NCBI GenBank assembly: GCA_904501845.1
Contig: CAJGCH010000027.1
Span: 1-18,734, forward strand
Direction: 5' to 3'
DNA from: an uncultured Bacillaceae bacterium
Lineage (GTDB): Bacteria; Bacillota; Bacilli; Bacillales; Pradoshiaceae
Length of the DNA: 18,734 bases
Shown here: piece after piece, positions 13,909 through 18,734 of the stretch
Position numbering within the stretch: the stretch's first letter is position 1
Layout: each line of letters begins with the position of its first letter
The notes under the pieces: generated by a model
Seen by the model: only the letters and a program-made list of their open reading frames with translations
The model's database searches: none
Told to the model about the DNA's origin: nothing
Position numbers and translations under genes: made by a program

Positions 13909-15576
13909 TTATACTTCCATGATAATCGGCAAAATCATTGGACGGCGTTTTGTTTTTTCGAATAAGAATGAATGGAGATTATCACGAATCTCTTGCTTCA
14001 TTCCAGCCCAGTCAAAATGGTCTTTAGATGTATTCTTAAGCACGATTTCCCGTACGATGGAATTAGATTTTTCCATCAAGGATTCAGACTCTCGAACATA
14101 TACAAATCCTCGTGAGATGATCTCTGGACCTGCGACAATGCTTTTATCGGAGCGGCTAAGCGTAACAACAACAATCAGGATTCCATCCTGTGATAATAAC
14201 CGTCGATCTCGGAGGACGATATTTCCGACATCGCCGACTCCAATCCCATCTATTAGCACATTCCCGGTTGTTATCTTGCCAGCGCTCTCGATACGTTCCT
14301 TAGAAATAGAGATGACTTCCCCGTTCTCAGGAATGAGGATTTGCTCCTGCTTGAACCCAATGGATTTGGCGATGCGCATATGTGCAATCAGCATCTTGTA
14401 ATCCCCTTGGATTGGGATAAAGTACTTCGGTTTCATTAAGTTGAGCATCATCTTTAGCTCTTCCTGGCTGCCATGACCTGAAACGTGGATGCGGTTTTTG
14501 CCTGCAACCACCACTGCACCAGCCCTGAAAAGAAGATCGATTGTACGTGACATAAGCAGCTCGCCTCCGTAAAGAGGATTAGCCGCCAGCAGTACTGTGT
14601 CGCCTTGTTTAATGTTGATTTGCTTATGGGCATGCTTGGCCATTTTTTGCAATACTTCAAACGGTTCTCCCTGCTGGCCTGCAGCCAGGATAACCACTTC
14701 TTTATCATTGTAGTTCTCAATCTGATCAACAGTTATAAGGGTTTCTTCAGCTACATCCAAGTAATTAAAGGTAAGGGCAATATCAAGTACCTTTTGCATG
14801 GACTTGCCGACAACCGCCACTTTCTTGCGATTATCGCGCGCTGCATTGAACACTTGCTGCAAACCATTAATATTGGATGCATAACAAGCCACGATAACAC
14901 GGCCTTTTGCCTTGTAGAATTCATCAGACATTTGTGCAGCCACCAAGGACTCAGAAGGCGTAGTACCGACCTTCTCAGCGCCAGAGCTATCAGACAGCAG
15001 GCAAAGGACACCTGACTCGCCAATCGCGGCCATCTTGCCTATATCGGCCTTATAAGGACCTTGAGCAGCCTGGTCAAATTTAAAATCGCCTGTATAAACG
15101 ATGGCTCCTTCTTTCGTGTCTATGCAAATACCAACAGAGTCAGGAATGCTGTGATTGGTTTTAAAGAAAGTGATTCTTGATGTCGCAAAACGAAGGGATG
15201 TATTGGAATCCACCACTTCAAATTCAACGTCCGCTCTTCCTTTTATTTCTTCGATTTTAGCTTTGGCCAATTCAATTGTCAGACGCGTCCCATACACCGG
15301 GGCATCCAGCTCCTCAATAATATAGGGCAATGCGCCAATATGGTCTTCATGACCATGGGATAGAAAAATCCCTTGGACCCGTTCCTTGTTCTCAATCAAA
15401 TAGGTGATGTCAGGGATGACCACATCGATTCCGAGCATCTCGGTTTCCGGAAACATTAATCCGGCATCAAGAACAAAAATGTCCTCATCTACCTCGATGA
15501 CATACATGTTCTTTCCGATCTCCCCAGCACCGCCTAATGCGATTACTTTAATATTTTGTGTTTGTTGTTTAACCAA
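13909..15576 (-). CDS. rnjB: Ribonuclease J2
   Basis: A 555-residue metallo-beta-lactamase/beta-CASP ribonuclease. After IKVIALGGAGEIGKNMYVIE (the beta-lactamase entry strand) comes the metal motif SHGHEDHIG (His 74, His 76, Asp 78, His 79), then KTNHSIPDS and IVYTGDFKFD as further metal ligands. The beta-CASP region follows, with SGHGSQEELKMML at about 370 supplying the last conserved His, and a C-terminal domain of about 100 residues. The start is TTG at 15576 with AGGAGG 7 nt upstream; this gives 555 residues, the size of B. subtilis RNase J2, whereas the longer frame from 15615 would place the ribosome binding site inside the gene. RNase J2 works with RNase J1 in 5'-3' and endonucleolytic mRNA decay. 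J2 rather than J1 is chosen from the neighbourhood (dapA upstream, tepA downstream). The metal site looks complete. Confidence 0.9.
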   Translation of the reverse strand: MVKQQTQNIKVIALGGAGEIGKNMYVIEVDEDIFVLDAGLMFPETEMLGIDVVIPDITYLIENKERVQGIFLSHGHEDHIGALPYIIEELDAPVYGTRLTIELAKAKIEEIKGRADVEFEVVDSNTSLRFATSRITFFKTNHSIPDSVGICIDTKEGAIVYTGDFKFDQAAQGPYKADIGKMAAIGESGVLCLLSDSSGAEKVGTTPSESLVAAQMSDEFYKAKGRVIVACYASNINGLQQVFNAARDNRKKVAVVGKSMQKVLDIALTFNYLDVAEETLITVDQIENYNDKEVVILAAGQQGEPFEVLQKMAKHAHKQINIKQGDTVLLAANPLYGGELLMSRTIDLLFRAGAVVVAGKNRIHVSGHGSQEELKMMLNLMKPKYFIPIQGDYKMLIAHMRIAKSIGFKQEQILIPENGEVISISKERIESAGKITTGNVLIDGIGVGDVGNIVLRDRRLLSQDGILIVVVTLSRSDKSIVAGPEIISRGFVYVRESESLMEKSNSIVREIVLKNTSKDHFDWAGMKQEIRDNLHSFLFEKTKRRPMILPIIMEV

Positions 15577-15623
15577 TTTAGTTCCTCCTGTAATTAACTG
15601 CTCGTCCATTTCCAATTGAAACC

Positions 15624-15629
15624 ATTATA
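15624..15629 (-). promoter_or_regulatory. Candidate -10 box of an rnjB promoter
   Basis: A perfect TATAAT on the minus strand, 47 nt before the TTG start and 120 nt after the dapA terminator. The sequence 17 nt upstream (AGCGTA) is a poor -35. A TTGACA lies too far upstream to pair with it. The position is good but the box is incomplete. Confidence 0.35.
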
Positions 15630-15749
15630 ACCGATATCCGCTCATGTACGCTACCCAGACGGACTTTTTCGATAAATCAATCAATTGTCAACACTCTTTG
15701 TCTTCTTTTGCAGATATGTATGTTTGTATGTTTTATAGAAAATAGTAGC

Positions 15750-15777
15750 AAAAGCCAACCTCGCTGGATTGGCTTTT
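15750..15777 (-). terminator. Terminator after dapA
   Basis: AAAAGCCAA (15750-15758) pairs with TTGGCTTTT (15769-15777), a perfect 9-bp stem with a 10-nt loop, 31 nt after the dapA stop codon at 15809. The T-run is part of the stem and short, so it may be only moderately efficient. Confidence 0.75.
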
Positions 15778-15808
15778 GTCCATAAGTAACTAAAGGATTA
15801 AGACAAGC

Positions 15809-16681
15809 TTATAGTGTGTTCAACAACTGTATAAGCGTGTTTCTTTCAACTTCATTCATGGGCACAAGAGGCAAGCGAACAGACCCCACGTCAATTCCTT
15901 TCATTTGCAAGGCAGTCTTTACAGGAGCTGGGCTTGGAGCCATAAATAATCCTTCCATGAGTGGCAGAACGCGCTGATGGATCTTTGCCGCCTCCTCCTT
16001 CTCACCAGAGAAGAATTTCTGAACCATTGTCTGGATATCACGGCCGATGATGTGTGAGGCTACAGATACAACGCCAGCTCCCCCAATCGCAAGCACAGGC
16101 AGGGCTAATCCGTCATCACCGCTGTATAATTCAAAATCAGCAGGTGTATTAGCTATGATTTTCGTCATTGCATTGAAGTCCCCGCTAGCTTCTTTAATAG
16201 CCTTGATATTCGGCACCTCTGAAAGACGAATCACGGTCTCAGGAGAGATATTCGTAACCGTTCTTCCAGGAACATTATAGATCATTACCGGCAGGCTTGT
16301 TGAATCAGCAACTGCCTTAAAATGCTGATACAGCCCTTCCTGACTCGGCTTATTATAGTAAGGGGCAACAAGCATAATGCCGTCTACTCCCGCTTGTTCC
16401 GCCCTCTTCGTCAAACTGATTGAAGCATACGTATTGTTGCTCCCTGTACCAGCAATGACGGGTACACGTTTATTGACGATTTTGACGACATATTCGAACA
16501 AAGCCACTTTCTCTTCTGTCGTCAATGTAGGGGATTCCCCAGTTGTTCCAGATACAACGAGTGAATCGCTGCCTGTTTCAATTAAATAATCTACTAATTT
16601 AGCTGTTTTAGCAAAGTCGATGTTCCCTTTATTGTCAAAAGGGGTAACCATTGCTGTGGATACGCGGCCAAATAGACCCAT
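15809..16681 (-). CDS. dapA: 4-hydroxy-tetrahydrodipicolinate synthase DapA
   Basis: A 290-residue TIM-barrel aldolase that condenses pyruvate with aspartate semialdehyde, the first committed step to diaminopimelate, lysine and, in the mother cell, dipicolinate. The key residues are present: SGTTGES (Thr 46, Thr 47), VMIYNVPGR (Tyr 135, Arg 140) and IKAIKEASGD with the Schiff-base Lys 163. The start is the ATG at 16681 (MGLFGRVSTAMVTPF), with GGGAG 7 nt upstream and a length equal to B. subtilis DapA. The frame is open a further 21 codons into the end of dapG, but no ribosome binding site supports that start. The gap to dapG is 28 nt, so they are co-transcribed. It uses the product of Asd, encoded upstream in the same cluster. 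Confidence 0.96.
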   Translation of the reverse strand: MGLFGRVSTAMVTPFDNKGNIDFAKTAKLVDYLIETGSDSLVVSGTTGESPTLTTEEKVALFEYVVKIVNKRVPVIAGTGSNNTYASISLTKRAEQAGVDGIMLVAPYYNKPSQEGLYQHFKAVADSTSLPVMIYNVPGRTVTNISPETVIRLSEVPNIKAIKEASGDFNAMTKIIANTPADFELYSGDDGLALPVLAIGGAGVVSVASHIIGRDIQTMVQKFFSGEKEEAAKIHQRVLPLMEGLFMAPSPAPVKTALQMKGIDVGSVRLPLVPMNEVERNTLIQLLNTL

Positions 16682-16709
16682 ACTTCCACTCCCTTTATTA
16701 AAATTTGTC

Positions 16710-17960
16710 TCAGTAATCGACCGCCCAATCAATGGCGCTTTCATCCTCTAGATGAAGATTAAATGCATGATGAAGAGCATTTACGGCTTCAACGAGGTCC
16801 TTTTCCTTCACAAGCACCCAAATGGTTGTGTGGCTGTCTGCCGATTGCAGTATTTGAATTCCTCTTTCCGATAATGGAGTCACGATCTTAGCCGTTACAC
16901 CCGGAACACCTGTTATTCCTGCGCCGACAACCGACACTTTAGCACAATTTGGCTCAACAACTGGATCATGACCAAGATCCTTCAAGACAGAAATGGCCAT
17001 ATCAGCATCTGAATCAGAAACTGTATAGATAACTCCATTCGGATAGATGTTAATAAAGTCGACGCTTATTCTTGCATTGGCCATAGCCGTGAAAACTTCT
17101 GTCTGCAAATCATATTGCCCATCCTTTGCATGGACCTTGATTTGCGTTATTTGGCCCACATGAGCAATCCCTGTAACAAGCCGCTCCTGGATATCACTCC
17201 CACGGCGATGTTTCGGGTGGCTGGTGACCAATGTGCCTTCCCCATCAGTATATGTGGAACGGATTCTCATTGGCACTTTTGCCTGCATCGCAATCTCTAC
17301 TGCCCGTGGATGAATGACTTTCGCTCCTTGATAAGCCATATTGCATACTTCCGTATATGTGACGACAGACAGCGGGCGGGCTTTTTCGGCAATGCGGGGA
17401 TCGGCTGTCATGATTCCTTCCACATCTGTAAAGATGTCAACATATTCTGCGCCTAAAGCCGCTCCCAAGGCCGCTGCTGATGTATCGCTGCCTCCACGGC
17501 CAATTGTGGTGACATCGCCATTATCAGCAACCCCTTGGAAACCGGTCACGACAATGACATCCGCGCTCTCAAATTCATTTAAGAGCCGGTCTGTCTCCAT
17601 TTCAAGAATTTTGGCATTCGTATAATCCCTGCTTGTGCGGAACCCAGCCTGTCCCCCGGTCAAAGCAGTTGCCTTGATGCCATTTTGAAGAAGCATATTG
17701 GTGAAAACAACAGAAGAGATCACTTCACCACAGGATAAAAGCAAGTCCTGTTCCCGTTCATTCAAAAGGGTAGACGGACCATTAACAAGCGATAGCAATG
17801 TATCTGTCGCATAAGGATCTCCCATTCTGCCCATGGCAGAAACAACAACGACAACCTTATACCCTTCATTCAATCCGCTCTTAATATGATTTAGTGCCAA
17901 TTCCCTGCTTTGTTCATCACGAACGGATGTGCCGCCAAATTTTTGAACGATAATTTTCAT
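16710..17960 (-). CDS. dapG: Aspartokinase I DapG
   Basis: A 416-residue monofunctional aspartate kinase, slightly longer than B. subtilis DapG. The kinase domain has VQKFGGTSV (5-13), VVVVSAMGR, TIGRGGSDTSA for substrate and phosphate binding, and DIFTDVEGIMTADPR. Two ACT domains follow (about 270-340 and 345-405; QIKVHAKDGQ and VSVVGAGITGVPGV). It phosphorylates L-aspartate to open the aspartate pathway. The diaminopimelate-sensitive isozyme DapG, rather than LysC or ThrD, is inferred from its position between asd and dapA. The ATG at 17960 has GAGGTG 5 nt upstream. An 8-bp inverted repeat lies just upstream (17977-18009). Confidence 0.94.
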   Translation of the reverse strand: MKIIVQKFGGTSVRDEQSRELALNHIKSGLNEGYKVVVVVSAMGRMGDPYATDTLLSLVNGPSTLLNEREQDLLLSCGEVISSVVFTNMLLQNGIKATALTGGQAGFRTSRDYTNAKILEMETDRLLNEFESADVIVVTGFQGVADNGDVTTIGRGGSDTSAAALGAALGAEYVDIFTDVEGIMTADPRIAEKARPLSVVTYTEVCNMAYQGAKVIHPRAVEIAMQAKVPMRIRSTYTDGEGTLVTSHPKHRRGSDIQERLVTGIAHVGQITQIKVHAKDGQYDLQTEVFTAMANARISVDFINIYPNGVIYTVSDSDADMAISVLKDLGHDPVVEPNCAKVSVVGAGITGVPGVTAKIVTPLSERGIQILQSADSHTTIWVLVKEKDLVEAVNALHHAFNLHLEDESAIDWAVDY

Positions 17961-17976
17961 CTCTACACCTCGAAAT

Positions 17977-18009
17977 CGGCCTTTCTGACGTGATTGATCA
18001 AAAAGGCCG
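17977..18009 (-). repeat. Inverted repeat in the dapG leader
   Basis: CGGCCTTT (17977-17984) and AAAGGCCG (18002-18009) form a perfect 8-bp stem with a 17-nt loop that begins 7 nt upstream of the dapG ribosome binding site. There is no T-run, so it is not a normal terminator. It could end or protect the asd message or modulate dapG translation. Confidence 0.5.
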
Positions 18010-18148
18010 GATACATAGTTGGATTAACCTTTGAAACACCTACACTTATACTAAAAGCCTGCGTGTATGGTGATTTTTCAGAAGTCTATTGGCTATTCGT
18101 ACGACCGACTTTTTTTCAAAAACTTGGTACTTTATTTTGTTATTAGAT

Positions 18149-18734
18149 TTATTTTACTATTTCTAAACGAACAAGACTCTCAGCAATCTGGACAGAATTC
18201 CATGCTGCTCCTTTTAATAGATTATCGGAAACAACCCACATATGGAATCCCTTGTCTTCATCCAAATCTTTCCGCACACGGCCGACAAATACATCGTTCT
18301 TGCCGACGCAATCCGCCGGCATAGGATATTCTTGCTGTGATGGATTATCCTGAAGAACAATACCGGGCGCGTTACTCAACAGTGTTTGAATCTGTTCAGC
18401 CGTTACACCCTCTTGATCAATTTCAATATACACAGATTCAGAGTGCCCGATAGCAATCGGAAGTCTCACACAGGTGGCGGATACTTTCAGATCAGGCATA
18501 TGCATGATTTTCTTTGTTTCGTTAATCATCTTCATTTCTTCATACGTGAATCCATTCTCCGTAAACACATCGATTTGCGGGATGGCATTGAATGCGATTT
18601 GGTAATGTTTATCCGCTCCCTTAACAGGAAGGATTTCTGCCTTCGGTTCTTCGTCATCTAAAATAGCCTTTGTCTGCGTATGCAATTCTTCTATAGCAGC
18701 GGCCCCTGCTCCAGAAACCGCCTGATATGTGGAT
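18149..18734 (-). CDS. asd: Aspartate-semialdehyde dehydrogenase Asd, 5' part outside the window
   Basis: The last 194 residues of an enzyme of about 345; the frame stays open to the right edge, so the start is not in view. The first visible residues, STYQAVSGAGAAAIEEL, are the conserved stretch just after the catalytic Cys loop, which itself is missing. CVRLPIAIGHSESVYIE carries the conserved Arg and the catalytic His, and SDNLLKGAAWNSVQIAE is the C-terminal NADP-contacting motif. It reduces aspartyl phosphate made by DapG to the semialdehyde used by DapA. A TTG at 18685 looks like a start but lies in the middle of the conserved sequence. In B. subtilis, spoVFA and spoVFB (dipicolinate synthase) lie upstream; that cannot be checked here. 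Confidence 0.95.
   Translation of the reverse strand, partial: STYQAVSGAGAAAIEELHTQTKAILDDEEPKAEILPVKGADKHYQIAFNAIPQIDVFTENGFTYEEMKMINETKKIMHMPDLKVSATCVRLPIAIGHSESVYIEIDQEGVTAEQIQTLLSNAPGIVLQDNPSQQEYPMPADCVGKNDVFVGRVRKDLDEDKGFHMWVVSDNLLKGAAWNSVQIAESLVRLEIVK

Noticed and set aside
14605..15015. 136-codon open frame on the plus strand within rnjB
   Set aside because: It is wholly inside a conserved gene on the other strand, has no ribosome binding site, and shows no recognisable domain.
16682..16744. Longer DapA overlapping dapG, from the start at 16744
   Set aside because: The conserved protein begins MGLFGRVSTAM at 16681, with a GGGAG site at the right distance; the extra 21 residues only read the end of dapG in another frame.

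Overview
The window comes from a low-GC, endospore-forming Firmicute of the Bacillus type. The evidence is the gene order and the sporulation-linked genes: asd, dapG, dapA, rnjB (RNase J2), a ClpP-like tepA, ylzJ and spoIIIE, followed by a GntR regulator, a nucleoside ABC transporter and the M16 peptidase-like gene ymfF. This backbone matches the asd-dapG-dapA-ymfA-ymfB-ylzJ-spoIIIE-ymfC...ymfF order known from Bacillus subtilis. All convincing genes lie on the minus strand, so transcription runs from the right end to the left. The species cannot be told from the sequence.

Right part (18734 to 13850): the C-terminal part of aspartate-semialdehyde dehydrogenase runs off the right edge. Aspartokinase I and dihydrodipicolinate synthase follow, giving the route to diaminopimelate for cell wall, lysine and spore dipicolinate, and dapA ends in a hairpin terminator. 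RNase J2 has its own candidate promoter and a strong terminator. About 900 bases without an intact gene follow; they hold fragments of open reading frame and an orphan terminator at 13040-13066.

Middle (12930 to 9400): tepA and ylzJ overlap by 4 nt. A promoter and a terminator-like hairpin follow, then the DNA translocase spoIIIE, which ends in two hairpins.

Left part (9400 to 1): this is a nucleoside-uptake region. A stand-alone BMP/NupN-type lipoprotein has its own terminator. Next comes a probable operon gntR-nupN-nupO-nupP-nupQ (regulator, second lipoprotein, ATPase, two permeases), ending in a terminator at 1317-1367. The 5' part of ymfF reaches the left edge; its zinc motif is missing.

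The most interesting signal is that the stand-alone lipoprotein looks like half of a tandem duplication. The sequence upstream of gntR recurs upstream of the stand-alone lipoprotein, and so does the short gntR-nupN spacer. The roughly 300 bases between those two matches, where a second gntR would lie, hold only frame-broken fragments. This suggests that a [promoter-gntR-lipoprotein] unit was duplicated, one regulator was lost, and two near-twin lipoproteins with matching promoter blocks were left. I found no clearly new system: no CRISPR array, insertion sequence, tRNA or rRNA.
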